Assembly (NCBI RefSeq): GCF_014109765.1
Contig: NZ_CP059139.1
Location: forward strand, 5,229,001 to 5,293,000
DNA: 64,000 nt
Direction of reading: 5' to 3'
DNA from: Pseudomonas berkeleyensis
GTDB taxonomy: Bacteria; Pseudomonadota; Gammaproteobacteria; Pseudomonadales; Pseudomonadaceae
Shown here: positions 1 to 9,219 of the stretch, one piece after another
Layout: the number at the start of each line of letters is the position of its first letter
Numbering within the stretch: the stretch's first letter is position 1
Notes under the pieces: model-generated
What the model saw: the letters and a program-made list of their open reading frames with translations, nothing else
Databases searched by the model: none
Told to the model about the DNA's origin: nothing
Made by a program: the position numbers and the translations under genes

Positions 1-983
1 ATGTACATGCTCACCATATCCGCGCCGCCCGCCACCATCAGTGCAGCGAACGACAGCCAGAACAGGCTGGACAAGGCGAACACCAGGTTGGCCACACCAA
101 ACAGCGCCACCGCGCCGAACATCACCAGGCCGACATGGCGGTTGAACGGTTTCATGCTCAGGTACAGGCCAACGGACACCTCGCCGATAGCCATGGCGCT
201 GCGCAACAGGCCGAGGCCCGTCGGCCCGACTTCCAGCACTTCCTGGGCGTAGATCGGCAGCAGCGCCACTACGCCGCCGAGCAGCACGGCGAACAGATCC
301 AGTGAGATGGTGCCCAGGATGATCGGACGCGAACGAATGAAGCTGATCCCGGCGGTAAAACGTGCCCAAGCGGTGGACTCCAGCGCCTGCATTTTCTCGG
401 CGTAGTGCACCGGCACCAGCGGCAACAGCGCGGCACCAGCGAGAAAGCCAACCAGGCAGGCCGAGTAGGTCAGCCCACCACCACCGATGGCATACAGGCC
501 GCCACCGATCACCGGCCCGGAAATGGTCGCACCACGCATGATCATGCTGTTGGCGGCAATCGCCGCAGCCAGGCGCTCGCGCGGCACGATCTGCGGTAGC
601 AGGCTCGACAGCGCCGGTCCGGTGAAGGCCCGTGCACTGCCGTAAAGAACCAGCACGCCGTAGTACCAGGTCACTGGTGCCTCGCTCTGCGACAGCCACA
701 GCAAGGCCCCGGCACAGACAGCCTCCACCAGCCAGCTGAGCATCAGGATCAGCTTGCGGTCGAAGCGGTCGATCAAGTCGCCGGCCGGCATCAGCAGCAC
801 CAGCATCGGGATGAACTGGGCCAGGCCGACATAGGCCAGCGACAGCGGATCGCGGGTGATGTCGTAGACCTGCCAGGCGACGACGATGGCCTGGATCTGC
901 ATGGCGAACACCGCCATCAGGCGTGCAGCAAGGAACGGCAGGAAACCGGGAAGACGGTAGACGGAGACAGGGGCAGCGGACAC
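1..983 (-). CDS. MFS exporter, EntS-like (3' end outside window)
   Basis: A continuous open frame runs leftward from a GTG at 983 and leaves the window without a stop, giving about 327 visible residues. The protein is strongly hydrophobic and shows the MFS loop 2-3 pattern (AGDLIDRFDRK) and repeated Gly/Ala-rich membrane segments (ATISGPVIGGGLYA), as in the EntS/MFS_3 type of drug or siderophore exporters. No ATG near the N-terminus fits, because the next in-frame Met lies inside the first helix; GTG is therefore my start, and it begins VSAAPVSVYRLPGF. Substrate cannot be told. It is followed on its upstream side by a REP hairpin and a small Cys-rich gene, with no sign of an operon. Confidence 0.8.
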   Translation of the reverse strand, partial: MSAAPVSVYRLPGFLPFLAARLMAVFAMQIQAIVVAWQVYDITRDPLSLAYVGLAQFIPMLVLLMPAGDLIDRFDRKLILMLSWLVEAVCAGALLWLSQSEAPVTWYYGVLVLYGSARAFTGPALSSLLPQIVPRERLAAAIAANSMIMRGATISGPVIGGGLYAIGGGGLTYSACLVGFLAGAALLPLVPVHYAEKMQALESTAWARFTAGISFIRSRPIILGTISLDLFAVLLGGVVALLPIYAQEVLEVGPTGLGLLRSAMAIGEVSVGLYLSMKPFNRHVGLVMFGAVALFGVANLVFALSSLFWLSFAALMVAGGADMVSMY

Positions 984-1128
984 GGCAGAAACCTCGAGGC
1001 ATGACCGGCCAGTGCCGGTCGAGGTGAGCCGGCCAATCTACGACATAGCGCTGCTGCGGGGCAAACGCCCGAACAGCCTGTTGCGCAGATCGAACCCCAG
1101 GACGTGTGGAGAAATCGTAGAAGCGAAG

Positions 1129-1190
1129 CGTGGGAGGCACTTCATCAGCGACCAGGGCGACTCGGGGTCGCCGCTGAAGTCCCTCCCACG
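1129..1190. repeat. REP-type hairpin (GTGGGAGGNNCTTCAGCGG family)
   Basis: Arms CGTGGGAGG and CCTCCCACG flank a GC-rich centre with CTTCATCAGCG and CGCTGAAGT. It is the first of many REP-like imperfect palindromes in this window, here in the gap between two minus-strand genes. Confidence 0.75.
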
Positions 1191-1202
1191 ATCATCACCA
1201 GG

Positions 1203-1487
1203 CTAGACGAATGCCTGGTCGCCGAAACCACGGGGCAGACGCTGGCGGCCTGGCAAGGCGGTCAGGCGCGCCTCCCAGGAGGTACGCCAGTCGTTGACGG
1301 CGCGCGCGGCCTTCTCGCGGCGGGCGGCACGTCGAGCGGCATTGCGGGCGTTGCGGCGGGCTTCGGTGAAGACCTCGGTCTTGCGGCAATTGCGGCATTT
1401 GACCTTGGCCAACTCGGTGGTGGCAGGCAGCTTTTCACCATGAGAGCCACAGGCGAGGTGGCCAGAGACTTTGTAGTGCGTAACCAT
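1203..1487 (-). CDS. Small Cys-rich, basic conserved protein (94 aa)
   Basis: The 94-residue product has a putative metal-binding set in its N-terminal third (Cys13, His16, then Cys31-x2-Cys34) followed by a very basic Arg/Ala-rich helix (residues about 43-65, RRNARNAARRAARREKAAR). This looks like a zinc-ribbon followed by a nucleic-acid-binding or charged helix. The ATG is preceded at good spacing by AGGAGATAACGCG, a strong Shine-Dalgarno, which is the main reason to call it a gene. No function is known to me. It is monocistronic, next to a REP element. Confidence 0.65.
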   Translation of the reverse strand: MVTHYKVSGHLACGSHGEKLPATTELAKVKCRNCRKTEVFTEARRNARNAARRAARREKAARAVNDWRTSWEARLTALPGRQRLPRGFGDQAFV

Positions 1488-1662
1488 CGCGTTATCTCCT
1501 TGATTGTGGGCGCCCGACTACAGCCAGCCGGTCTACGCCCCTCAGGAAATGGGACTGTGCAAGCGGTACGCGGGTTCATTGGCTGCCGACCAAATGGCAT
1601 GTCGCCCCTGGCCGTGCACATCACCAAGCGGTTTTAATGCGCTCTTTTACCGGAACCCCACC

Positions 1663-2292
1663 ATGCCCCTGAGCCCCGACGAACTCGCGCAGATCAGCGC
1701 CCTCACCCTGGCCCACTACCAGAGCAGCGCCGAGGACTTTCGCGAGGGCACACGCGACCATGACGTGAGCCAGAACATCGCCGCGCTGCTGCGTCATATC
1801 GAAGGCGAGAAGCCCTGGCGCATCCTCGATTTCGGCTGCGGGCCGGGACGTGACCTGCGCACGTTCAGCGGGCTTGGTCACGAAGCCGTCGGCCTGGATG
1901 GCTGCGCCGAGTTCGTCGCCATGGCGCGCGCCGACAGCGGCTGCGAGGTGTGGCAACAGAGCTTTCTCGAACTGGATCTGCCGGCCGGGCATTTCGACGG
2001 CATTTTCGCCAACGCCAGCCTGTTCCATGTGCCGGATCAGGAGCTACCGCGCGTACTCGGCGAGCTGCATGCAGCGCTCAAGGCTGGCGGCGTGCTGTTC
2101 AGCTCCAACCCGCGCGGCGACAACCAGGAGGGCTGGAGCGGCCCGCGCTATGGCAGCTACCACGACCTCGAACGCTGGCGCGCGCGGCTCACAGCGGCCG
2201 GCTTCGTCGAACTGGAACACTACTACCGCCCCGCCGGCCTACCACGTGACCAGCAGCCCTGGCTGGCCAGCGTGTGGCGGCGTGTGGGTTAA
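1663..2292 (+). CDS. Class I SAM-dependent methyltransferase (209 aa)
   Basis: The protein shows the SAM-binding motif I ILDFGCGPGRDL at residues 54-65, an acidic residue at the end of strand 2 (GLDGC), and the motif II/III region FDGIFANASLFHV, as in the Methyltransf_11/25 families. An open frame extends upstream to 1504, but the ATG at 1663 is the natural start: the family begins just before the helix SPDELAQISALTLAHYQ, and the upstream part is not protein-like. Its stop overlaps the stop of the convergent MFS gene by 4 bases. Substrate unknown; Pseudomonas proteins of this type act on small molecules. Confidence 0.85.
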   Translation: MPLSPDELAQISALTLAHYQSSAEDFREGTRDHDVSQNIAALLRHIEGEKPWRILDFGCGPGRDLRTFSGLGHEAVGLDGCAEFVAMARADSGCEVWQQSFLELDLPAGHFDGIFANASLFHVPDQELPRVLGELHAALKAGGVLFSSNPRGDNQEGWSGPRYGSYHDLERWRARLTAAGFVELEHYYRPAGLPRDQQPWLASVWRRVG

Positions 2293-3506
2293 CGCGCCTT
2301 CAACGACGGCAACAGCGCGGTGAGGATGCCCAGCAGCGGCAGGAAGGAGCAGATCAGGAACACCTCCTCGATGCCGTGAATGTCCGCGAGGTAACCGAGC
2401 AGCGCCCCGCCGATGCCGCCGAAGCCGAACATCAGGCCGAAGAACAGTCCGGCGATCATGCCGACGTTGCCCGGCATCAGCTCCTGAGCGAAGACCACGA
2501 TGGCGGAGAATGCCGAGGCGAGGATGAAGCCGATCACCATGCTCAGCACGCCTGTCCAGAACAGGTCGACCTGCGGCAGCAGCAGGGAGAACGGCGCCAC
2601 GCCGAGGATGGAGAACCAGATCACCTGCTTGCGCCCGATGCGGTCGCCGATCGGCCCGCCGAAGAAGGTGCCGGCCGCCACCGCGCCGAGGAACAGGAAC
2701 AGATAGAGCTGCGAGCTGGCCACCGACAGGTCGAACTTCTCGATCAGGAAGAAGGTGAAGTAGCTGGTGAAGCTGGCCATGTAGAAGTACTTGGAGAACA
2801 CCAGCAGCGCCAGGATCAGCAGGGCGAACTTCACCCGCCCGGCCGACAGGCCATGGGTGGCCACACCGCCCTGCTTGAGCTTGAACAGCGTCAGGTGGTG
2901 GCGATACCAGCGGCTCAGGCCGTACAGCACGACGATGGCGAAGGCGGCGAACAGGCCGAACCAGGCGACGTTGCCCTGGCCGTAGGGAATGATGATCGCC
3001 GCCGCCAGCAGCGGGCCGAAGGCGGTGCCGGCATTACCGCCGACCTGGAAGGTGGACTGCGCCAGACCGTAGCGCCCGCCCGAGGCCAGGCGAGCGATGC
3101 GCGACGCCTCGGGGTGGAAGGTCGAGGAGCCGATGCCCACCAGCGCCGAGGCAAGGAGGATCGCCGGGAAGCTGCCGACGAAGGCCAACATGAGAATGCC
3201 GACCAGAGTGCACAACGAGCCAGCCGGCAGCAGCCAGGGCTTGGGGTGGCGGTCGGTGTGATAGCCCACCCAGGGCTGCAGCAGCGAGGCGGTGAGCTGG
3301 AAGGTCAGGGTGATCAGGCCGATCTGGGCGAAGCTCAGGCCGTAGTTGAGCTTGAGCATCGGGTAGATGGCGGGCAACACCGCCTGGATCAGGTCATTGA
3401 TCAGGTGCGCCAGGGCGCAGGCGCCGATCACGCGCATCACCAGAGGGCTGGCCTGGCTGACGGGCGAGGCACCGGCCAGGGAGGTAGCGGCAGGACTGCT
3501 GGACAT
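2289..3506 (-). CDS. fsr: MFS transporter, fosmidomycin-resistance (Fsr) type
   Basis: A 405-residue, 12-helix MFS protein. The N-terminal helix motif ALAHLINDLIQAVLPAIYP, the loop YHTDRHPKPWLLP and the segment STFHPEASRIARL are typical of the Fsr group of inner-membrane exporters. Length matches the family. It is divergent from an AraC regulator at 3611 with a 104-base shared promoter region. The arrangement resembles AraC-type regulator/MFS efflux pairs such as nimR-nimT in E. coli, so regulation of this pump by that gene is a reasonable inference. The true substrate in this organism is unknown; fosmidomycin is only the name-giving compound. Confidence 0.88.
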   Translation of the reverse strand: MSSSPAATSLAGASPVSQASPLVMRVIGACALAHLINDLIQAVLPAIYPMLKLNYGLSFAQIGLITLTFQLTASLLQPWVGYHTDRHPKPWLLPAGSLCTLVGILMLAFVGSFPAILLASALVGIGSSTFHPEASRIARLASGGRYGLAQSTFQVGGNAGTAFGPLLAAAIIIPYGQGNVAWFGLFAAFAIVVLYGLSRWYRHHLTLFKLKQGGVATHGLSAGRVKFALLILALLVFSKYFYMASFTSYFTFFLIEKFDLSVASSQLYLFLFLGAVAAGTFFGGPIGDRIGRKQVIWFSILGVAPFSLLLPQVDLFWTGVLSMVIGFILASAFSAIVVFAQELMPGNVGMIAGLFFGLMFGFGGIGGALLGYLADIHGIEEVFLICSFLPLLGILTALLPSLKAR

Positions 3507-3610
3507 GCTTGAAGCTTCCGAACGAGGTGAAGAACGGCGCTATGCTAGGCTCCGCCCAATCGCCTGTCTCACGAAGATAGGGAAACAACCCTCGCAAAAA
3601 AGGCATCCCC

Positions 3611-4384
3611 ATGCGCTTACCTGACAAACTGTTGGCCGAGATCGATGCATCGCCCTGGCTGGTCAGCAGCAGCGCCACCGATTACCCGGTCAACGCCGTC
3701 ATCGAGCCGCACTCGCACCGCAACAAGCACCAGCTGATCTACGCCATTTCCGGGGTGATGGTGGTGACTTCAGCGATGAACCAGTGGACGGTGCCGCCGA
3801 GCCGCGGCATCTGGATGCCGAGCGGCCAGGTGCATGCGATCCGCTGCGTCGGCAGCGTGAAGATGCGCAGCATGTTCGTGCGCCCCGACAGCCTGCCGGA
3901 CATGCCCGCCGAGTGCCGTGCCGTGGCCATTTCGCCGCTATTGAGCGAGCTGATTCGCGCCGCCGTGGACATCACCCAGCCCTACGCCGAGGACTCGCGC
4001 GAGGCGCGGGTGATGCGTTTGATCATCGATGAGCTGCGCATCCTGCCGACCCTGCCGCTGCACCTGCCGCAGCCAGCCGACCCGCGCCTGCTGCCGATCT
4101 GCACGACGCTGCAGGACGATCCCGGCGACGCCTCCACCCTGGCCGACTGGAGTACCCGCCTGTGCCTGGACGAGAAGACCATCCAGCGCCTGTTTCAGAA
4201 AGGCACCGGCATGACCTTCGGCCAGTGGCGCCAGCAGGCGCGCCTGTTGCTGGCCCTGGAGCGCATCGCCCTGGGCGAGAAGATCATCGACATCGCCGGG
4301 GAACTGGGCTACGACAGCCCCAGCGCCTTCACCACCATGTTCAAGAAGCAGTTCGGCCTGACACCTAGCCAGTTTTTCAAGTGA
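3611..4384 (+). CDS. AraC-family regulator with N-terminal cupin (257 aa)
   Basis: The N-terminal half is a cupin sensor fold (VIEPHSHRNKHQLIYAIS around residues 36-53; PSRGIWMPSGQVHAI around 61-75). The C-terminal 100 residues are the double HTH of AraC proteins, including IIDIAGELGYDSPSAFTTMFKKQ cut short at LTPSQFFK. It is divergent from the Fsr-type exporter and most likely controls it. The general layout, cupin plus AraC HTH beside an MFS gene, resembles NimR/YeaM. A cluster of REP repeats follows immediately after the stop. Confidence 0.88.
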   Translation: MRLPDKLLAEIDASPWLVSSSATDYPVNAVIEPHSHRNKHQLIYAISGVMVVTSAMNQWTVPPSRGIWMPSGQVHAIRCVGSVKMRSMFVRPDSLPDMPAECRAVAISPLLSELIRAAVDITQPYAEDSREARVMRLIIDELRILPTLPLHLPQPADPRLLPICTTLQDDPGDASTLADWSTRLCLDEKTIQRLFQKGTGMTFGQWRQQARLLLALERIALGEKIIDIAGELGYDSPSAFTTMFKKQFGLTPSQFFK

Positions 4385-4413
4385 TATGTGGTGGGAGTGC
4401 TGGTGCGAGGCTA

Positions 4414-4665
4414 TCGCGGCTGAAGCCGCTCCTACACTGCAAGCGTCAACACCGGAGCGCAGCCGTTCAACCACGCACTGTAGGAGCCGCTTCAGCGGCG
4501 ATCCTTTGTCGATGGCTACAGGAGGTAACGCAACGCGGAATGCCCGAGCCGAAAGCCCCTCCCACACTGCATGCATCAACACCAGAGCGCAGACTGTCAG
4601 GCAATACACCGTGGGAGGCGCTTTAGCGGCGAGCGGTTCTCTCGCGGCTGAAGCCGCTCCTACGT
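4414..4665. repeat. REP cluster with an internal tandem duplication
   Basis: Four REP units (4414-4435, 4480-4501, about 4550-4566 with 4610-4632, and 4644-4665) occur in alternating orientation. The spacers of the first and second pairs are themselves related: CAACACCGGAGCGCAG at about 4447 and CAACACCAGAGCGCAG at about 4578, so a unit of roughly 130 bases has been duplicated and has diverged. It fills the whole gap between the AraC gene and a convergent LysR gene, where it may end transcription from both sides. Confidence 0.8.
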
Positions 4666-5576
4666 CACGTGCCCAGGTTGTCGCCGGATGACCGCTCGGG
4701 CGAGAGGTAGCTGACCAGTAGCCGCGCATGGGATGACAGCGCCTCCCAGCTGCGCACGCACAGACGCAATTCGCGGGTGGCCCAGACGTCTTCGAGCATC
4801 ACCACCGCTACCGGCAGTTCCTGGGCGAAGCGGGTCGCGGCGACCTCGGGCAGCATGGATACGCCAACGCTCTGTGCCACCAGTTGGGCGATGGCGTCGA
4901 AGCTCGGCGCACGCACCCGCACCTTGAGCGGCAAGGCATTGCGCACCGCCATGTATTCGATGAAACGCTGCATCGCGCGTTCGGCCGGCAGGCAGACGAA
5001 GGGGTAGTTGAGCGCATCACGCAGCGAGGCCGCACGCTGGCCGATCAGCGCATGCCCGTGCGGTACCAGCATCACCAGGCGGTCGTTGCGAAACGGCAGC
5101 GACAGGAGTTCATCGGTGGGCAGGTTGCCGTCGTACACCCCGATATCGATGGCGCCCTCCCGCACTGCCCTCAGCACCGCCTTGCTGCCCTGCTCGGCCA
5201 GTTGCAGATCCACTTCCGGGTAGTCGGCCAGAAAAGGCCCGAGCGCCGCCGGCAGGAAGGTGCTGTTGGCCACGGTGGACGCGCCCAGGCGCAGGGTGAT
5301 GCGCCGCTCGCCCTTGAGTTCCTCGACGGTCTGGGTGAGCAAACGGGCCTCTCTCAGCACGCCCTGGCAGGCTTCCAGTACCAGGCGCCCGGCCGGCGTC
5401 GGAGTCATGCCGTCGCTGCTGCGCACGAACAGCGTCAACCCGCAGCGCTCCTCGAACAGGCGCAGACGGGTGCTAGCCGCCGACACCGCGACGGGAAAGG
5501 TCGCCGCCGCCTTGCTCAGGCTGCCGGTGGCGGCAATCGCCACGATCAGGCGCAGGTCGGGCAGGTCGAAATGCAT
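4665..5576 (-). CDS. LysR-family transcriptional regulator (303 aa)
   Basis: The N-terminal winged HTH is clear (MHFDLPDLRLIVAIAATG, then SLSKAAATFPVAVSAASTRL), followed by the periplasmic-binding-like effector domain from about residue 90. Length fits the family. It is divergent from the EamA-type transporter gene at 5680 across about 100 bases of AT-rich DNA, the classical LysR-target layout, so control of that transporter is likely. The last codons run into a REP unit. Confidence 0.88.
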   Translation of the reverse strand: MHFDLPDLRLIVAIAATGSLSKAAATFPVAVSAASTRLRLFEERCGLTLFVRSSDGMTPTPAGRLVLEACQGVLREARLLTQTVEELKGERRITLRLGASTVANSTFLPAALGPFLADYPEVDLQLAEQGSKAVLRAVREGAIDIGVYDGNLPTDELLSLPFRNDRLVMLVPHGHALIGQRAASLRDALNYPFVCLPAERAMQRFIEYMAVRNALPLKVRVRAPSFDAIAQLVAQSVGVSMLPEVAATRFAQELPVAVVMLEDVWATRELRLCVRSWEALSSHARLLVSYLSPERSSGDNLGT

Positions 5577-5679
5577 AGAGCCTTCTCCAAATCAGAACGC
5601 TATCTTCGTGAAATTGCGATTCTTGCCAATTTGTTTTCCATCCAGAATAACAGCTCACTCCCCTGTCGTAGCCTTGCTC

Positions 5680-6609
5680 ATGAATGCCATGACCGCCTCG
5701 TACCGCCACAGCCTGGACAACGGCGTGCTGTTCGCCGTGCTCTCGGCCACCGGTTTCAGCCTGAAAGCCATCTTCGTCAAACTCAGCTATGCCGCCGCAC
5801 CGGTGGACGCCATCACCGTGCTGAGCCTGCGCATGGGCCTGGCGCTGCCGCTGTTCGCCTGGCTGCTGTGGCTGAGCCGGAGCACCGGGCAAACGCGCTT
5901 GTCGGCGAAGGACTGGGCGCACGTTCTGCTGCTGGGAATGCTCGGTTACTACCTGTCGAGCCTGTTCGACTTCTACGGCCTGCAGTACATCAGCGCCGGG
6001 CTGGAGCGGCTGATCCTGTTCACCTACCCAACGCTGGTGCTGCTGTTGCAGATGCTGGCGATGGGTGAGCGACCCGGCCCGCGCACCTTCCTCGCCCTTG
6101 GTCTGTGTTACCTGGGCCTGAGCATCGCCCTGGTGCATGACATCCGCGTGGAAGGCGACAGCGAGCAGATCCTGCTGGGCGCCGCCTGGGTGTTCGCCAG
6201 CGCGGTGACCTATGCCCTGTACTACCTGGGTACCGGCGTGGTGATCCGCCGGGTCGGCTCGATGCGCCTGGCGGGGCTGGCTGGCGGTTCCTCGGCGATC
6301 ATGGTGCTGGTCCACTACGCCATCAGCGGTGACCCGACGCAACTGGCGAGCCTGCCGGGCGAAGTGTGGCTGTACGGCGCGCTGATGGCGCTGCTGTCGA
6401 CGGTGCTGCCGATCTACTGGCTGGCCCTGGCCGTGCAGCGCATGGGCGCCAGCCATGCCGCCATGTTCGGCAACCTCGGCCCGGTGCTGACGCTGTTCGC
6501 CGCCTGGGTGCTGCTCGGCGAGGCCATCACCCTGTACCAGATCGCCGGCCTGGCGCTGGTGCTGCTGGGCGTCTCGCGCCTGTCTTCAGGCAAGCGCAAG
6601 ACAGCCTGA
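5680..6609 (+). CDS. EamA/DMT-family transporter (309 aa)
   Basis: Ten predicted membrane helices in two homologous halves, each an EamA domain; typical landmarks are GFSLKAIFVKLSY near the start and PIYWLALAVQRMGASHAAMFGNLGP cut by a Gly-rich helix end in the second half. These proteins export or import amino-acid-like metabolites. I start at the ATG at 5680; a second ATG at 5689 is equally possible and neither has a strong ribosome-binding site. A longer in-frame extension to 5260 runs through the LysR gene and is not real. The gene is divergent from LysR 4665-5576, its likely regulator. Confidence 0.86.
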   Translation: MNAMTASYRHSLDNGVLFAVLSATGFSLKAIFVKLSYAAAPVDAITVLSLRMGLALPLFAWLLWLSRSTGQTRLSAKDWAHVLLLGMLGYYLSSLFDFYGLQYISAGLERLILFTYPTLVLLLQMLAMGERPGPRTFLALGLCYLGLSIALVHDIRVEGDSEQILLGAAWVFASAVTYALYYLGTGVVIRRVGSMRLAGLAGGSSAIMVLVHYAISGDPTQLASLPGEVWLYGALMALLSTVLPIYWLALAVQRMGASHAAMFGNLGPVLTLFAAWVLLGEAITLYQIAGLALVLLGVSRLSSGKRKTA

Positions 6610-6616
6610 GCTGGGC

Positions 6617-8206
6617 TCAGCCCTGACGGATCAGATCGGCCGCCTTCTCGCCGATCATGATGCACGGCGCGTTGGTGTTGCCGCTGATCAGCGTCGGCAT
6701 GATCGAAGCGTCGGCCACGCGCAGGTTGGCCACGCCGCGCACCTTCAGCTCGGGCGTGACCACTGCCGCGTCGTCGCTGCCCATCTTGCAGGTGCCCACC
6801 GGGTGGAACACGGTGGCAGCCTTCTCGCGCAGGTGCGCCAGCAGTTCCTCGTCGCTCTGTACCTGCGGGCCGGGCAGCATCTCCGCGCCACGGATATCGG
6901 CGAACTGCGGCTGGGCGAGGATGCGCCGCGCCAGCTTGACCCCTTCCACCAGCACGCGGGCGTCCTGCTCGTCGCTGAAGAAGTTGAAGTCGATGCTCAG
7001 GCTGCGGCCTTCGCCCAGGCGCACTTCGCCGATGCTCTTCGGCCGCAGCACGCAGGTGTGGATGGCGTAGCCGTGGCCCCACTCGAACAGGCGACCGCGA
7101 TGGCTGCGGTAGCCGGGCACGAAGTGCATCTGCACGTCGGGCAGATCGCCAGCCAGCGGCGTGCGGGCGAAGCCGCCGGCCTCGACGTAGTTGGTGGTCA
7201 GCCAGCCCATCTTCTGCGCCAGGTACTTGAACGGCGAGGCGATGATCTTCGGCAGCGCGCCGACGGAAAAACCCAGCGACAGCGGGCTCTTCGAGCGCAC
7301 GGTGAGGGTGCCGTCGATGTGATCCTGCAGGTTCTTGCCGACGCCGGGCAGGTCGACCTTGCAGGCCACGCCGGCCGCCTCCAGCTCGGTCTTCGGACCG
7401 ATGCCGGATTTCAGCAGGATATGCGGCGAACCCAGCGCGCCGGCGCAGAGGATGGTTTCACGGGTGCACTGCAGGGTGCGCCACTGGCCGTTCTGGCGCA
7501 GCTCCAGGCCAGTGACGCGCTCGCCATCGAGCAGCAGGCGCTCCACTTCGCAGCCGGTGAGCACGACGAGGTTGTCGCGTTTACGCACCGGGGCGACGAA
7601 GGCGCGGTAGCTGGAAAGGCGCCGGGCGTTCTTCTGGGTGAGGTTGTAGAGGCCGACGCCTTCCAGGCTGCCGCCGTTGAAGTCGTCGTTGCGCTTGAGG
7701 CCGATCTGCTCGGCGGCGCGGATGTAGCGCTCGGACAGCGGGTTGGGATCGCGTGGTTTGTCCACCAGCAATTCGCCCTGGGTGCCGTGGTAGTGCAGCG
7801 ACTGGCCCAGGCAGTTGCCTTCGGATTTCTTGAAGTACGGCAGCACGTCATTCCAGCCCCAGCCAGGGCAGCCGGCGGCCTCCCAGCGGTCGTAGTCGCT
7901 GGCATCGCCACGGATGTAGATCATGCTGTTCATCGAGCTGGAACCGCCGAGGGCCTTGCCGCGCGGGGTATGCAGACGGCGCCCGGCGAGGTGCTTCTGC
8001 GGCGCGGAGAAGTAGTTCCAGCTGAATACCTTGCTCTTGTACAGGGTAATGGTGCCGGCCGGTATCTGTACACGCGGGCTGGCATCGCTGCCGCCGGCCT
8101 CGATCAGGCACACGCGCACGGCGGGGTCGGCGCTCAGGCGGTTGGCCAGCACGCAGCCGGCCGAACCGGCACCGACGATCAGGTAATCGTATGAGTCTTC
8201 TGTCAT
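6617..8206 (-). CDS. GMC-family FAD-dependent alcohol/choline dehydrogenase (529 aa)
   Basis: The N-terminus carries the FAD dinucleotide-binding motif YLIVGAGSAGCVLANRLS (residues about 8-25), the GMC signature region GKALGGSSSMNSMIYIRG, and the C-terminal active-site block FHPVGTCKMG with a catalytic His, then SGNTNAPCIMIGEKAA. Start chosen at the ATG at 8206, which has GGAGG upstream; an in-frame extension to 8326 lacks family similarity. GMC enzymes of this type oxidise a primary alcohol or choline-like compound to the aldehyde. It lies downstream of an ABC importer, an aminotransferase and an aldehyde dehydrogenase on the same strand, suggesting a shared pathway for an amino alcohol or similar substrate (inference). 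Confidence 0.9.
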   Translation of the reverse strand: MTEDSYDYLIVGAGSAGCVLANRLSADPAVRVCLIEAGGSDASPRVQIPAGTITLYKSKVFSWNYFSAPQKHLAGRRLHTPRGKALGGSSSMNSMIYIRGDASDYDRWEAAGCPGWGWNDVLPYFKKSEGNCLGQSLHYHGTQGELLVDKPRDPNPLSERYIRAAEQIGLKRNDDFNGGSLEGVGLYNLTQKNARRLSSYRAFVAPVRKRDNLVVLTGCEVERLLLDGERVTGLELRQNGQWRTLQCTRETILCAGALGSPHILLKSGIGPKTELEAAGVACKVDLPGVGKNLQDHIDGTLTVRSKSPLSLGFSVGALPKIIASPFKYLAQKMGWLTTNYVEAGGFARTPLAGDLPDVQMHFVPGYRSHRGRLFEWGHGYAIHTCVLRPKSIGEVRLGEGRSLSIDFNFFSDEQDARVLVEGVKLARRILAQPQFADIRGAEMLPGPQVQSDEELLAHLREKAATVFHPVGTCKMGSDDAAVVTPELKVRGVANLRVADASIMPTLISGNTNAPCIMIGEKAADLIRQG

Positions 8207-8285
8207 GGAAACCTCCGAAGGGGGCACTGAGTCCCCGCTGGCGCGAGGAAAACGGAGCTCTGCGTCCTCCCTGCAACGCTGTTCA

Positions 8286-8347
8286 GTAGGGCGGGTGGAA
8301 CCCGCGAGGGGCGGCCAGGAGAGCAACGCGGGTTACACCCGCCCTAC
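8286..8347. repeat. Long inverted repeat of the GTAGGGCGGGT family
   Basis: Arms GTAGGGCGGGTGGAACCCGC and its partner GCGGGTTACACCCGCCCTAC are nearly perfectly complementary around a GC-rich centre. It lies between the GMC gene and the ABC ATPase gene upstream of it; it may act as a transcription terminator or mRNA stabiliser for the ABC genes. Confidence 0.7.
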
Positions 8348-8385
8348 GCAATGGCCGCCACAGGATGCGATCCAGGTCGGCAGCC

Positions 8386-9219
8386 TCAATGCACCTCTTC
8401 CAGGTCGTCGTGCAGCAGGCCGAGGATGTGCCGTTTCATGCGGATGAACTCGGGCTCCATGACCACGTCGAGGTTGCGCGGGCGTTCGATGGGCACGTCG
8501 AGGATTTCCTTGATGCGCCCCGGGCGCGCGCCCATCACGTAGATGCGGTCGGCGAGCAGGATGGCTTCGTCGATGTCGTGGGTGACGAACACCACGGTCT
8601 TCTTGCTGTTGCCCCACACCTGCAGCAGCAGTTGCTGCATCTGCAGACGGGTCTGGCTGTCGAGGGCACCGAAGGGTTCGTCCATCAGCAGAATCTGCGG
8701 GTCGTTGGCCAGCGCACGGGCGATGGCCACACGCTGCATCATGCCGCCGGAAAGCTGCTTGGGGTAATGCTCGGCGAACTTCGCCAGGCCCACCTCATTC
8801 AGGTAGAACTCGACGATGGTGCGAATCTCGCTGGCCTCCAGCTTGCGTCGCTTGAGGCCGAACTCGATGTTCTGGCGCACGGTGAGCCAGGGGAACAGGG
8901 TGTAGCCCTGGAACACCATGCCGCGGTCGGCGCCAGGACCTTCGACCTTCTGCCCGCCGACGTAGATCTCGCCTTCGGTGGGTTCGTTGAGGCCGGCGGT
9001 GAGGTAGAGCAGGCTCGACTTGCCGCAGCCGGAAGGGCCGACGATCACCGCGAACTGCTGATCCGGCACTTCGAAGGAAACGCGGTCGAGCGCAGTGAAG
9101 GTTTCGCCCTTGGGCGACTGGTAGCGCAGGCTGACGTTGTCCACCTTGAGCCGCGCGGCGACCTCGGCGTACTCGCTGAGCGCCGGCATGATGTAGGGTT
9201 TCTTGGCTACTGCGCCCAT
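8386..9219 (-). CDS. ABC transporter ATPase, nitrate/taurine (TauB/SsuB) type
   Basis: The 277-residue protein has Walker [11 protein letters not shown]-loop, signature LSGGMMQR and Walker [13 protein letters not shown]. The length, the N-terminal extension before the core and the C-terminal segment [15 protein letters not shown] are typical of the NitT/TauT ATPases. It overlaps the permease gene by 13 bases (9207-9219), indicating translational coupling. Together with the permease and binding protein it forms a complete importer. The family covers sulfonates, nitrate, aromatic sulfonates, thiamine precursors and several nitrogen compounds, so the substrate is open. Confidence 0.9.
   Translation of the reverse strand: MGAVAKKPYIMPALSEYAEVAARLKVDNVSLRYQSPKGETFTALDRVSFEVPDQQFAVIVGPSGCGKSSLLYLTAGLNEPTEGEIYVGGQKVEGPGADRGMVFQGYTLFPWLTVRQNIEFGLKRRKLEASEIRTIVEFYLNEVGLAKFAEHYPKQLSGGMMQRVAIARALANDPQILLMDEPFGALDSQTRLQMQQLLLQVWGNSKKTVVFVTHDIDEAILLADRIYVMGARPGRIKEILDVPIERPRNLDVVMEPEFIRMKRHILGLLHDDLEEVH

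Noticed and set aside
2274..3512. 412-codon open frame on the plus strand
   Set aside because: It is antisense to the Fsr-type gene over its whole length, rich in Gln, Glu, His and Arg with no domain, as expected from high-GC antisense frames.
6803..8194. 463-codon open frame on the plus strand
   Set aside because: Antisense to the GMC dehydrogenase, which has clear FAD and active-site motifs; the plus-strand product has no recognisable features.
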